Shown in pieces: positions 16,798-24,966 of a DNA stretch of 45,952 nt. The stretch is from BTUB01 sp964392765 (GTDB lineage Bacteria > Babelota > Babeliae > Babelales > Vermiphilaceae). The stretch spans positions 1 through 45,952 of the forward strand of contig CAYMRF010000004.1 in NCBI GenBank assembly GCA_964392765.1, in the 5' to 3' direction. Under the pieces are notes generated by a model. It saw only the letters and a program-made list of their open reading frames with translations. It was not told where the DNA came from and made no database searches. Within the stretch, counting starts at the first letter, position 1. Every line of letters begins with the position of its first letter. A program made the position numbers and the translations under genes.

Positions 16798-17088
16798 ATG
16801 TTTGAAACATTCAGACCATTGGGCGATCGAGTTTTAGTAAAAAGACTTGAGGGCCAAGAAAAAACTGCCGGCGGAATCTATATTCCAGATGCGGCAAAAG
16901 AGAAAGCGCAAATTGGAGAAGTTTTAGCGGTTGGTCCGGGCTCAAAAACCGATAAAGAAGGCAACTTAGTTAAGCCTGCCGTTAAGGTGGGCGATAAGGT
17001 TTATTTTGGCAAGTATGCCGGAACTGAAGTCCTGGGGAACGACAAGCTTTGCATTCGCGAAGAAGAAATTTTAGGTATTGTAGAGTAA
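16798..17088 (+). CDS. groES: Co-chaperonin GroES
   Basis: 96 residues from the ATG at 16798. The in-frame ATG at 16786 is rejected because the GGGAG Shine-Dalgarno lies just inside it. It starts FRPLGDRVLVKRLE, has the mobile-loop region EKTAGGIYIPDAAKEK at about 22-37, and ends with CIREEEILGIVE, all standard for the GroEL heptameric lid. It lies 13 bases ahead of groEL as a bicistronic unit. Confidence 0.98.
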   Translation: MFETFRPLGDRVLVKRLEGQEKTAGGIYIPDAAKEKAQIGEVLAVGPGSKTDKEGNLVKPAVKVGDKVYFGKYAGTEVLGNDKLCIREEEILGIVE

Positions 17089-17101
17089 AAGGAATAATTC
17101 A

Positions 17102-18745
17102 ATGGCATCAAAAATAATCATTTTTGGCCCAGCAGCACGTGAAAAAGTGCGCAAAGGCGTTGATACCCTCGCTGACGCAGTAAAAGTAACTCTCGGGCCC
17201 CGTGGCAGAAACGTTGTGTATGAAAAAGCATACGGCGCTCCTGGTATCACCAAAGACGGTGTTACCGTTGCAAAAGAGATCGAACTCGCAGATAAATTAG
17301 AAAATATGGGCGCACAAATGGTGCGCGAAGTTGCAAGCAAAACTGCTGATGTAGCCGGTGATGGCACCACAACGGCAACCGTTCTTGCACAAGCAATCTT
17401 CCGTGAAGGCCATAAATATGTTACTGCCGGCGCAAATCCAATGGATTTAAAACGCGGCATTGATAAAGCAGTTGAAGTAGTTGTTGAGAGCATCAAAGCA
17501 TCAGCAAAACCGGTCAGCGGCAAAAAAGAGATAGAGCAAGTTGCAACCATCTCTGCAAACTCTGATACCAGCATTGGTCAGCAGATAGCAGAAGCGATGG
17601 AACGCGTTGGCCGTGATGGCGTGATCACCGTTGAAGAAGCAAAAGGTATGAAAGATGAATTAGAAGTGGTTGAAGGAATGCAATTCGATCGCGGATATCT
17701 TTCTCCCTATTTTGTAACTAACGCTGAAAAGATGGAATCAGAGCTTGCTGCTCCGGTTATTTTAATTTTTGAAAAGAAGATCACCAGCATGAAGAGCATC
17801 TTGCCAGTTCTTGAGCAAGTGGCAAAATCAGGCAGATCATTATTAGTAATCGCTGAAGATGTTGAAGGTGAAGCGCTTGCAGCACTGGTAGTTAATAAAT
17901 TGCGTGGCATTCTCAACGTTGTTGCCGTGAAAGCTCCTGGGTTTGGCGATCGTAGAAAAGCGATGCTTGAAGATATTGCAATCTTAACCGGTGGCAAATT
18001 GATCAGTGAAGATATCGGATTAAAATTAGAAAATATTTCTATTGATGATCTGGGTACCGCTGCTCGTGTGATCATCACCAAAGATAATACCACTATCATT
18101 GAAGGCCAAGGCCACGAATCAGAAATTAAAGGGCGTGTTGCGCAAATTCGCATGCAGATTGAAAATTCAACTTCTGATTATGATAAAGAAAAGATGCAAG
18201 AACGTCTTGCTAAACTTGCCGGCGGTGTAGCAGTAATCAAAGTTGGTGCTGCAACTGAAACTGAAATGAAAGAAAAGAAAGATCGCATTGAAGATGCATT
18301 GAGCGCAACCAGAGCAGCCGTTGAAGAAGGTATTGTTGCGGGCGGTGGCGTTTCATTTATTCGTGCCCAAGCTGCAGTGGAAACATTAAAGCTTGAAGGC
18401 GATGAAAAACTTGGCGCGCAAATCGTATTGCGTGCGCTTGAAGAGCCATTGCGCATTATTTCTTCGAATGCCGGCTTTGAAGCATCAGTAATTGTTAACA
18501 GTGTTAAATTAGAAAAAGGCAGCCGTGGATTTGATGCTAAGCATGGCCAGTTTGTGGATATGATTGCTGAAGGGATCATTGATCCGGCAAAAGTATCGCG
18601 TTCTGCGATTCAAAATGCGGCATCTATTGCGGGCTTACTCTTGACCACAGAAGCAACTATTTGCGATATGCCACAAGAGAAAAAAGAAACTGCTCCGGCT
18701 AATCCAGGAATGGGTGGCATGGGCGGAATGCCAGGAATGTATTAA
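17102..18745 (+). CDS. groEL: Chaperonin GroEL
   Basis: 547 residues, full length. It folds proteins in the cytoplasm with GroES and ATP. Motifs seen: VTLGPRGRNV, KDGVTVAKEIEL, the ATP-binding GDGTTTATVLAQ (about 85-97), AVKAPGFGDRRKAML, EEGIVAGGGV and the flexible GGM-rich tail ending GMPGMY. Only one copy is in the window. Confidence 0.99.
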   Translation: MASKIIIFGPAAREKVRKGVDTLADAVKVTLGPRGRNVVYEKAYGAPGITKDGVTVAKEIELADKLENMGAQMVREVASKTADVAGDGTTTATVLAQAIFREGHKYVTAGANPMDLKRGIDKAVEVVVESIKASAKPVSGKKEIEQVATISANSDTSIGQQIAEAMERVGRDGVITVEEAKGMKDELEVVEGMQFDRGYLSPYFVTNAEKMESELAAPVILIFEKKITSMKSILPVLEQVAKSGRSLLVIAEDVEGEALAALVVNKLRGILNVVAVKAPGFGDRRKAMLEDIAILTGGKLISEDIGLKLENISIDDLGTAARVIITKDNTTIIEGQGHESEIKGRVAQIRMQIENSTSDYDKEKMQERLAKLAGGVAVIKVGAATETEMKEKKDRIEDALSATRAAVEEGIVAGGGVSFIRAQAAVETLKLEGDEKLGAQIVLRALEEPLRIISSNAGFEASVIVNSVKLEKGSRGFDAKHGQFVDMIAEGIIDPAKVSRSAIQNAASIAGLLLTTEATICDMPQEKKETAPANPGMGGMGGMPGMY

Positions 18746-18750
18746 TTTAA

Positions 18751-18815
18751 ATTACGCACAAGCGTAATTATAAATTTAAAGAGGCTCACAGATTTTCTGT
18801 GGGCCTCTTTTTTTA
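18751..18815 (+). terminator. Tandem hairpins ending groESL
   Basis: First ATTACGC-ACAA-GCGTAAT at 18751-18768. Then a 15-bp stem with a single G-T wobble at 18778-18810 and loop TTT, running into eight further T-rich bases. The second is a classical intrinsic terminator. Confidence 0.92.
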
Positions 18816-18840
18816 ATTGTTACTTTTTTTAAGTAATGTA

Positions 18841-18870
18841 TTGTTTTCTCAATGGCAATCATGCTATACA
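18841..18870 (+). promoter_or_regulatory. Promoter with extended -10 for the 14-residue peptide
   Basis: TTGTTT at 18841-18846, 18-base spacer, TGC-TATACA with -10 at 18865-18870. It sits 52 bases before the tiny ORF and after the groEL terminator, so it must serve only that ORF. Confidence 0.55.
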
Positions 18871-18921
18871 TTCATTCAGTAGAAGTAGGGTATTTATATT
18901 TTTAAAGTAGGGGAGTTTATT

Positions 18922-18966
18922 ATGTGTAAAAAATGCGGTAAATCTCATTGCGCTTGCAAAAGATAA
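18922..18966 (+). CDS. Tiny Cys/His-rich peptide, 14 residues
   Basis: ATG at 18922 encodes MCKKCGKSHCACKR. Four Cys and one His in CxxC...HCxC spacing could bind a single metal ion. An SD-like GGGGAG lies about 8 bases upstream, a promoter with extended -10 precedes it, and a perfect terminator follows 12 bases after the stop, so the segment looks like its own transcription unit built for this peptide. The Cys tail of the 19775 product (KAKCNC) is similar. It could instead be a small RNA with a chance ORF. Confidence 0.55.
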   Translation: MCKKCGKSHCACKR

Positions 18967-18978
18967 GCTAAATTAAAA

Positions 18979-19003
18979 AGGGCGTGGAATTATTCCACGC
19001 CCT
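18979..19003. terminator. Bidirectional intrinsic terminator
   Basis: Perfect 11-bp stem AGGGCGTGGAA/TTCCACGCCCT with a 3-base loop. The plus strand continues CTCTTTTTAT and the minus strand TTTTTAATTT, so it serves both the tiny peptide gene and the gene converging from 19219. Confidence 0.9.
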
Positions 19004-19009
19004 CTCTTT

Positions 19010-19219
19010 TTATCGAGATTTAGATCTCGATTTAGATTTTGATGATTTTGCTTTTGGCACTTTACCGCCCGCTTTTCGGGCCTCTGATAAGCCAATTGCA
19101 ATAGCCTGTTTACGGCTTTTTACTGTTTTACCTGATTTTCCTGACTTTAACTCGCCTCTTTTCATCTCATGCATAGCTTTATGCACCTTGTCTTGGGCTT
19201 TTTTACCATATTTTGCCAT
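19010..19219 (-). CDS. Small basic protein of the DUF6496 type
   Basis: 69 residues, very Lys/Ser/Arg-rich. MAKYGKKAQDKVHKAMHEMKRGELKS and the SRKQAIAIGLSEARKAG block match the small DUF6496-like proteins known from many bacteria; function unknown. The C-terminal tail (KSKSRSKSR) is strongly basic and low-complexity, suiting nucleic-acid binding. Strong SD (AAAGGAG) before the ATG at 19219. Confidence 0.8.
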   Translation of the reverse strand: MAKYGKKAQDKVHKAMHEMKRGELKSGKSGKTVKSRKQAIAIGLSEARKAGGKVPKAKSSKSKSRSKSR

Positions 19220-19340
19220 GATATTCTCCTTTAATGTGGGTTAATACGCTACTATTCATACTTTTAACCTATCAGTATTGCCAAATAGAAGTCTATGGAT
19301 TTTCTTTAAAACCACGATAAATAAAGGGTTTTTTAAATCA

Positions 19341-19370
19341 TTGACTATTAGAAATTGCATATGTTACTAT
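19341..19370 (+). promoter_or_regulatory. Promoter for the Asn/Gln-rich small proteins
   Basis: TTGACT at 19341-19346, 18-base spacer, TACTAT at 19365-19370, followed by a leader of about 55 bases to the ATG at 19433. Nothing else is recognised in the gap 19220-19432. Confidence 0.5.
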
Positions 19371-19432
19371 TGGGATAAGATGGAGCTGAAAAGGTCCATT
19401 GAGTATAGCTTAAACCCTCATAGGAGAATATC

Positions 19433-19675
19433 ATGAACGGTAACAATCCAAAAAATCCAAATTCTAACATGAATCAAGAAAAACAAGGCCAATCTCATAA
19501 CCAAAACCCCCAAAAACAGGGTCAAGGTTCAAATAAGCCTTTCTCAAACGAAAACAGAAATGAAAATCGTAGAGATGAATCAAGATCTCAAAAGAATGAA
19601 ACCAGACCGGTAAATTACAACAAAGGCGATGACATCGATGAGGAAACTGGTTGCAAAGGCGGAACCTGCAAATAA
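19433..19675 (+). CDS. Small disordered Asn/Gln-rich protein with Cys tail
   Basis: 80 residues with almost no hydrophobic residues: Asn, Gln, Lys, Ser and Arg dominate, then an acidic DDIDEE stretch and ETGCKGGTCK at the end. The pattern is of an intrinsically disordered, prion-like chain with a Cys-containing tail. No family recognised. SD AGGAG well placed. The composition and Cys tail are shared with the next gene, so they form a family. Confidence 0.7.
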   Translation: MNGNNPKNPNSNMNQEKQGQSHNQNPQKQGQGSNKPFSNENRNENRRDESRSQKNETRPVNYNKGDDIDEETGCKGGTCK

Positions 19676-19702
19676 CCGTCTATAATTGAGAATGCCAAAT
19701 AC

Positions 19703-19724
19703 GAGGGGGCTTTAATGCCCCTTC
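19703..19724 (+). terminator. Hairpin after the first Asn/Gln-rich gene
   Basis: GAGGGGGC and GCCCCTTC pair around a short AT loop, followed by ATTAAAAATTT. A moderate, possibly leaky terminator. Confidence 0.55.
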
Positions 19725-19774
19725 ATTAAAAATTTAAAAAATGTTCATTTAACCTAAAAACTAAGGAGAATACG

Positions 19775-19981
19775 ATGAACAACAATAATAATAACAATAA
19801 TCAAAAAGGTAATGGGAACCAAAACCAGAACCAACAAAATCAGAATAACCAAAAACAAGGGCAGCAACAAAACCCTAACCAAAATCAGCAAAAGCAAGGC
19901 CAAGCGGCAAACCAACCAGAGCAAAAGAAAAATGGCTGGTGCGGCGCTCACAAAGGCCCTAAAGCAAAATGTAACTGCTAA
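19775..19981 (+). CDS. Small Asn/Gln-rich prion-like protein with Cys/His tail
   Basis: 68 residues. It begins with eight consecutive Asn after Met, then Asn/Gln/Gly/Lys repeats to about residue 52, then a distinct tail NGWCGAHKGPKAKCNC with three Cys and one His. AAGGAG stands 6 bases before the ATG. The tail resembles a mini metal-binding site and echoes the 14-residue peptide at 18922. An alternate frame over the same bases is a shadow. Function unknown. Confidence 0.7.
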   Translation: MNNNNNNNNQKGNGNQNQNQQNQNNQKQGQQQNPNQNQQKQGQAANQPEQKKNGWCGAHKGPKAKCNC

Positions 19982-20111
19982 CCTAAGTAGTTAAAGATAA
20001 TGGGCATGAATTGAAATTAAAGCCTTTGCATTGCGCAAAAAATCTTTGTTTCGTAAATTTGTGCCCTTAATTTTAGTAATTCATTACATGATCAATAATT
20101 ACGGAGTAATT

Positions 20112-20324
20112 ATGAAAAAAAGAGAAGAAGAAGGCCAATCGATTCGCGTAAGTTGCCAAGAAGTGTGTGCAACTGCATGCGCTAATTGTAAAGAGCGCTG
20201 CTTGCGTGAATGCGTGATTGCTAAAAAATCTGGAGCGGGAAACTGTAAACAAGTTACTACCGGTTGTTGCGATGATTGTAAAGATGATTGCTTAACCGTG
20301 TGCGACTTATGCGCAAATAATTAA
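20112..20324 (+). CDS. Small Cys-rich protein, candidate metal-binding helical bundle
   Basis: 70 residues from the ATG at 20112, which has CGGAG upstream; a longer reading from 20031 has no SD. Thirteen Cys occur in two blocks: CxxxCxxxCxxCxxxCxxxC at about residues 15-32 and CCxxCxxxCxxxCxxC near the end. CxxxC spacing puts Cys on one face of a helix, as in Cys-lined helical metal stores (Csp type), but the protein is shorter and no homology is claimed. No signal peptide. Confidence 0.7.
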   Translation: MKKREEEGQSIRVSCQEVCATACANCKERCLRECVIAKKSGAGNCKQVTTGCCDDCKDDCLTVCDLCANN

Positions 20325-20351
20325 TAAATTTAGTTACGATACCTAATTTGT

Positions 20352-20391
20352 AACTAACTTCGCATTTGCGAGGTTAGTTGCTTATTTTTTT
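20352..20391 (+). terminator. Intrinsic terminator
   Basis: AACTAAC/GTTAGTT outer stem with an inner TCGC/GCGA pairing, then GCTTATTTTTTT. Confidence 0.8.
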
Positions 20392-20440
20392 AAAAAAATG
20401 GTACCATTCTATGAGTTTTTTATTCATAGAAGGGAATATC

Positions 20441-21190
20441 ATGAAAATCCACAAACTATTTTTAGCGTTACTAATCCCAGCAGTTACTGTTGCAATGGAA
20501 TCAGATGATGAAGGTATGTCTCCCGAAGAATATACCCAAATGCTTACTCGTCAAATCTCGCTGGCGGAAAGCATAATGAAAGGAAAAACGTTTGAAGCTA
20601 TTGGCCCTGATTATATCGCATATCCCCACTATCAAGATGATCCAAATCATTCAATTACGTATATACAACATAGAGATATTGCACGCCAAGAAATGAAAGA
20701 TATTAAGAAAGCAACTCAGGTAGATTATTATCGCTTTGGTCTGATTATGGCATTGCAACGAATATGTGAGCAAAATCAAGAATTAGATAATCAAGAGGTT
20801 GCTGCTAAGCTCGACTTACGAATTAAAATGGCCTTTCAGGCTGATCGTTTGAGCGATTTTTTGGATAGCAGTAAATGTGAACTTAAAGATTTATCTCGTG
20901 AAAATCGGGACCAATGGCCATCAATAAAAAATAGAAAAAAACTTCTTGCTAGTTTGAAAAATGGTTCACGTGAACAAATCAATACTGCATGTGCAACACA
21001 ATTGCATACAGATCCATTTGCTGATTTAACGACTTCGTTACTCGCTAACATCACTGAAATTCGAGCAGGTGGTACTACTGATGAAAGTAAGGCCCTCTGC
21101 GGATTCGCAAAAGGGATAGCTAATGGTGCCCAGCAAAATGTTCTTGCACAAACAATAACGATGATTAAAGCAGCTTACGGCCAGCAATAA
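20441..21190 (+). CDS. Exported protein of unknown function
   Basis: 249 residues from the ATG at 20441 (SD AGAAGGGA); an upstream reading from 20378 would put the signal peptide inside the protein. Signal peptide ends TVA at about residue 18, then Met. The mature part is hydrophilic and helical with several Cys (about residues 105, 147, 180, 222). No recognisable domain. It has its own terminator and lies before the Sel1 gene. Confidence 0.65.
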   Translation: MKIHKLFLALLIPAVTVAMESDDEGMSPEEYTQMLTRQISLAESIMKGKTFEAIGPDYIAYPHYQDDPNHSITYIQHRDIARQEMKDIKKATQVDYYRFGLIMALQRICEQNQELDNQEVAAKLDLRIKMAFQADRLSDFLDSSKCELKDLSRENRDQWPSIKNRKKLLASLKNGSREQINTACATQLHTDPFADLTTSLLANITEIRAGGTTDESKALCGFAKGIANGAQQNVLAQTITMIKAAYGQQ

Positions 21191-21215
21191 TTATTGTTCT
21201 ATTTTCGAATTATAC

Positions 21216-21252
21216 AATGCGTCATCTTTGTTAAAGATGGCGCATTTTTTTT
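21216..21252 (+). terminator. Intrinsic terminator
   Basis: 14-bp stem AATGCGTCATCTTT/AAAGATGGCGCATT with one T-G wobble and loop GTT, followed directly by a run of T. Confidence 0.92.
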
Positions 21253-21318
21253 CTTGCATTTTCATCCTAATAAAGTAGCCTTTCATGCGGTTATTACTAC
21301 TCTTATTAGGATATTTAA

Positions 21319-24300
21319 ATGCATTATTTTTTATTGCTTTTGTTTTTTGCTACACAATTTATTTATTTACAAAGCATGGAAGAACGAAAAGTAATTCTTA
21401 TTACTCGTTCTACGCAAGATTTATTTGATCAAGCCATGTATCCCTTATCTAAAGAGCGAATGATTGAATTTGAACATGCAAAGCTCTTATGCCAGACCGA
21501 TGCAGAAAAGGCCAAAGCAAAACTTCTTACATTCGTTGAAGATCCCGCTGATGCTCATGTTCCGGCTCTAAGATTGTTTACGAGTCTTGCGCTTGAAAGC
21601 CAAGACTTTGATCAAGCAGCTTGTTGGACTGCAGCGGCAACATTTCACCCAAGACCAGATCCATTATGTGCGCTCACGCTGGCCGGTTTATTAGCAAGTG
21701 ATCAGCCGATGGCTTCGCTTGAAAATCTGCAGCCCTACGATCGTGAAGTATACATTAGCCGTTTGTTACGCTATGCAGGTACACCTAAAAGATTTTTTCT
21801 AAAAGATCAGGAGCATACTTTTATCGATTCACCCGCAGAAAAAGTTTTAAAAGATTATGAGCTCAAAAAAAGTATTGAAGTGGTTTGGAAGCAATTAGCA
21901 ATCGATGACTCTGTGCATTTGGTAGACAATTTTGCTGATGCCTGTGCCATCACTCGAAAGTTAGGCACCAATAATGATCCGTATTTAGCATCACTCATAC
22001 AAGAAGCATTAAAAAGTTTAGAAAAGAATCCCAGCGAATCGTTGAGTGCTCAATTGGGTTCTTTATATCTTACTGGTTGGGGAAATTTAATTCCGATGGA
22101 TGAAAAAAAGGGTGTTGAATTTCTTCTTGCTGCCGGCGATCATGGTAAAAAAGATTTGCTTGAATGTTTTGCCGTAATTCAAAATGGAAGAGAGCTGGTG
22201 TGCGATGCTGCGACGCGTGGAAATATGATTGCTCTGGAAGCGTTAGCTCCGCAATTTTCTCATGGGCAAAATTCAGCGCAAGAAATATTCGAGGCTGCAG
22301 AATTTTGGAATCTTTTTTGGCGCAGTGCCTCATTACCTGCTCAAAAAGAACGTGCAGTAAATGAAACGCAGCGCTTGGTATTTAAATCTGAAACTTTGGG
22401 CACCGAGCAACAAAGCTTAGAGTTCGATTATTACGCTATGATGACATTAGCCGAAACCGATCCTCAAAGTGCAATGAAATTATTATCTCATGCTCAAAAA
22501 AGAATTTTATCTTCTCATGCATCATCTGCATCAAGAAAACTTTTAGAATCAACCGGAGCGAAAGCATTCATTGATGCGGCGGCTGCAAAAGAAGAAGGAT
22601 GGGCGTATTTTGCACAAGCAGTTTGTAAAAGTAATAGTATGCCACAAAACACCGTGATTCGGTTGCACGAATATATGCTGCATATCAATGAAATGCAAAA
22701 ATTATTAACTGCCGCACATCACGCCAAGCGACCATTTTCTGATCCTGAAATTTTAAGCCAGAACATGCTTGACTATGAACGCGCGTTATACTTGAAATTT
22801 CTGAGTAGGAACGCGGAAAATGATGAAAGTCAAGAAGCTGCCCTTGAATTGCTTGAAGAATCTTTAGAACTTTTTGATCGTGCTGCCAATGGTGGATCTG
22901 CAGTTGCAGGAATTGAATGGGCAAACATTGTTTTAAGCAAAAAAAGCAATAAATTTAAAGGGCAAAGAACTTTTGAAACAGTAGTTAATCGTTTGATTCA
23001 GGGATTGGCAGATAACCCCAATGATTGCCGCTCAAAATTGCAATTGATATATGATCTTGGTCATGCACAACGCTGGCCATGTGGCGGAAATATGACTGAT
23101 GATATACAGAATAAAATTAAAAATGCTCTGGGCATCGAATCTGGTCAAAATAATGCTCAATCAGTGGTGGGAACACCTTCAGTCATGGAGCAAGCAAAAA
23201 AAGCTTGGAATGAAAAACGATATAGTGATGCCGGAACGTTATTTGATTCTGAAGCAGCAAAAGGTAATTTAGCAGCAACGGCCTATTTAGGTCTTCTCTA
23301 TGAGCAGGGACATCATGGAAAAAAGCAAGAGGAAGAGGCGTGGGCATTATTTAAAAAAAGTTTGCTTGGATGGGATGGAAAAGAAATGGAAGGAGATGAA
23401 GCATTCTATAAAGCCTATCAGGCAACGATAAAACGCAGTGCTACTGATTTAGAAGCTGCTCATGCAGCATTACATTTTAGTATTTATACGGCTCATGCTG
23501 CCGCTAGCAATAATATGGTGCTCACAGAAGATACAACTTTTAAAGATTTAGAAATATTTGAAAGAGTTGCTGCTCGCAGTACTATTCCAGCAGATAGAGA
23601 TCTTTTATTTTCTTCCGGTATGGCGCGTAGATTAACACAGCTCTATCGTATCGATAACGATGCGGTAAAGATGCTACGATTAGTTTCTCAATACGCTAAG
23701 AGAATAACCGATTTTGGCGGTCTCGATCCTCAAAGCAATCCGGAGCATATAAATGATTTGGTAGCACCGTTTAATAATATAAGTTCACTATTGGCAACCC
23801 ACATTTTAGCACAAAAATATACCTTGTTTACCAAATGGAATGAAGAAAGTAATAAAAAGCTTTTTGAAAATTTAGAGGCCGCGCTGCGAGTAAGAGGACC
23901 GCAATCAGGAGGCGTGCCTTTAGAACGAGTTTTAGGTCTATTATATGTGAATAGATCTTTAGATGCTAAAGGAACTGAGCATGATTTTCGTCGGGGATTG
24001 ACGCTCTTGCAAAAGGCTGCAGCTCATAATGATAGAGAAGCGGCGTTAGTTTTGGGTAATTATAATCTAAATGGATTAAAAAAATTTCCTGGGGTATTGC
24101 GTGAAGTAAAAAGAGGGATTGCTATGCTGGAAGGCCTTGCGGCTCAAAATAATTTTCCTGCAAGCTTTATTTTAGCTCAATATTATTCTGATAAGAGAGA
24201 TTTTAAAGAAGCGGCACGCTCCATTCGGCAAATCTTGAAAAAAGATAAAACAAATGGTCGTGCAGCATTTTTTTTAGCTCGCCTTTATTATGAAATGCCT

Positions 24301-24966
24301 TCTCTGGTACCAGATTCGGTTGATAGAGGAGCCTATATTTATAGTTTGACTAAAGATGCAGCGGCTCATAATCCATTACGCAAAGAGCAAGCGAAATTAT
24401 TTAAAATTTTATTAGCAATTTCTAAATATCCTGCGTTAATGCAACCGAAAGAAATTGCACAAAAATTGTATAAATTGATTAATGCTGGCTGGGATCCAAA
24501 TGTATTATCTCACGCACAAGAAATACTATACAATCATACATTTATTGATTTATTACTTAAATGGGCAGATATGCAATCATCTCAAGAAGTTTGTTTTGAC
24601 AAAAAATTCTTAGAGTCTATCTATTGCTTATTAGGCGAACAGTATATGTCTCGTGCAGAATCGCAAATTGAAGCAGATGATTCTGGAGATAAAAGTTATA
24701 CAATTGCACACAAATGTTTTGAAAGTGCAGATCATATGATGGATGGAAAATCATTTATCGCACAATACTACTTATTTAAGTTGTCATTGCAGCGTGCATT
24801 TGTAAATGAAAGCTCCCAGTTAGATGCGGCGAAATGCCATTATCAAAAGGCACGAGAGCTTTCCAAAGTAGATGGAGTGGACCCAGTACGATTAAAGTAT
24901 TTCAAAGCATTCGAAGAAGTATATTTTAAACGATTACGAGAATCGCTTAAAAGCCCTAAACAATAA
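21319..24966 (+). CDS. Large exported Sel1-repeat (TPR-like) protein
   Basis: 1215 residues. Signal peptide of about 20 residues ending LQS, then Met. Long helical solenoid with Sel1-like repeats recognisable by the A-x-x-G-x-L/Y signature: around residue 240 (SLYLTGWGNLIPMDEKKGVEFLLAAGDHG), 640-690 (AAKGNLAATAYLGLLYEQG), 900-925 (AAHNDREAALVLGNYNLNG) and 940-1000 (NFPASFILAQYYSDKRDFKEA, RAAFFLARLYYEMP). Sel1 proteins are scaffolds for protein-protein contacts and in intracellular bacteria often interact with the host. No catalytic domain seen. SD TAGGA. Its stop codon overlaps the end of the converging ftsI gene by 11 bases. Confidence 0.85.
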   Translation: MHYFLLLLFFATQFIYLQSMEERKVILITRSTQDLFDQAMYPLSKERMIEFEHAKLLCQTDAEKAKAKLLTFVEDPADAHVPALRLFTSLALESQDFDQAACWTAAATFHPRPDPLCALTLAGLLASDQPMASLENLQPYDREVYISRLLRYAGTPKRFFLKDQEHTFIDSPAEKVLKDYELKKSIEVVWKQLAIDDSVHLVDNFADACAITRKLGTNNDPYLASLIQEALKSLEKNPSESLSAQLGSLYLTGWGNLIPMDEKKGVEFLLAAGDHGKKDLLECFAVIQNGRELVCDAATRGNMIALEALAPQFSHGQNSAQEIFEAAEFWNLFWRSASLPAQKERAVNETQRLVFKSETLGTEQQSLEFDYYAMMTLAETDPQSAMKLLSHAQKRILSSHASSASRKLLESTGAKAFIDAAAAKEEGWAYFAQAVCKSNSMPQNTVIRLHEYMLHINEMQKLLTAAHHAKRPFSDPEILSQNMLDYERALYLKFLSRNAENDESQEAALELLEESLELFDRAANGGSAVAGIEWANIVLSKKSNKFKGQRTFETVVNRLIQGLADNPNDCRSKLQLIYDLGHAQRWPCGGNMTDDIQNKIKNALGIESGQNNAQSVVGTPSVMEQAKKAWNEKRYSDAGTLFDSEAAKGNLAATAYLGLLYEQGHHGKKQEEEAWALFKKSLLGWDGKEMEGDEAFYKAYQATIKRSATDLEAAHAALHFSIYTAHAAASNNMVLTEDTTFKDLEIFERVAARSTIPADRDLLFSSGMARRLTQLYRIDNDAVKMLRLVSQYAKRITDFGGLDPQSNPEHINDLVAPFNNISSLLATHILAQKYTLFTKWNEESNKKLFENLEAALRVRGPQSGGVPLERVLGLLYVNRSLDAKGTEHDFRRGLTLLQKAAAHNDREAALVLGNYNLNGLKKFPGVLREVKRGIAMLEGLAAQNNFPASFILAQYYSDKRDFKEAARSIRQILKKDKTNGRAAFFLARLYYEMPSLVPDSVDRGAYIYSLTKDAAAHNPLRKEQAKLFKILLAISKYPALMQPKEIAQKLYKLINAGWDPNVLSHAQEILYNHTFIDLLLKWADMQSSQEVCFDKKFLESIYCLLGEQYMSRAESQIEADDSGDKSYTIAHKCFESADHMMDGKSFIAQYYLFKLSLQRAFVNESSQLDAAKCHYQKARELSKVDGVDPVRLKYFKAFEEVYFKRLRESLKSPKQ

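Noticed and set aside
17071..18579. Long minus-strand ORFs opposite groEL
   Set aside because: They mirror codon bias of groEL; no start signals or domain motifs.
19754..19951. Minus-strand hydrophobic ORF opposite the Asn/Gln-rich gene
   Set aside because: Leu/Ile/Val-rich reading is the expected antisense of Asn/Gln codons.
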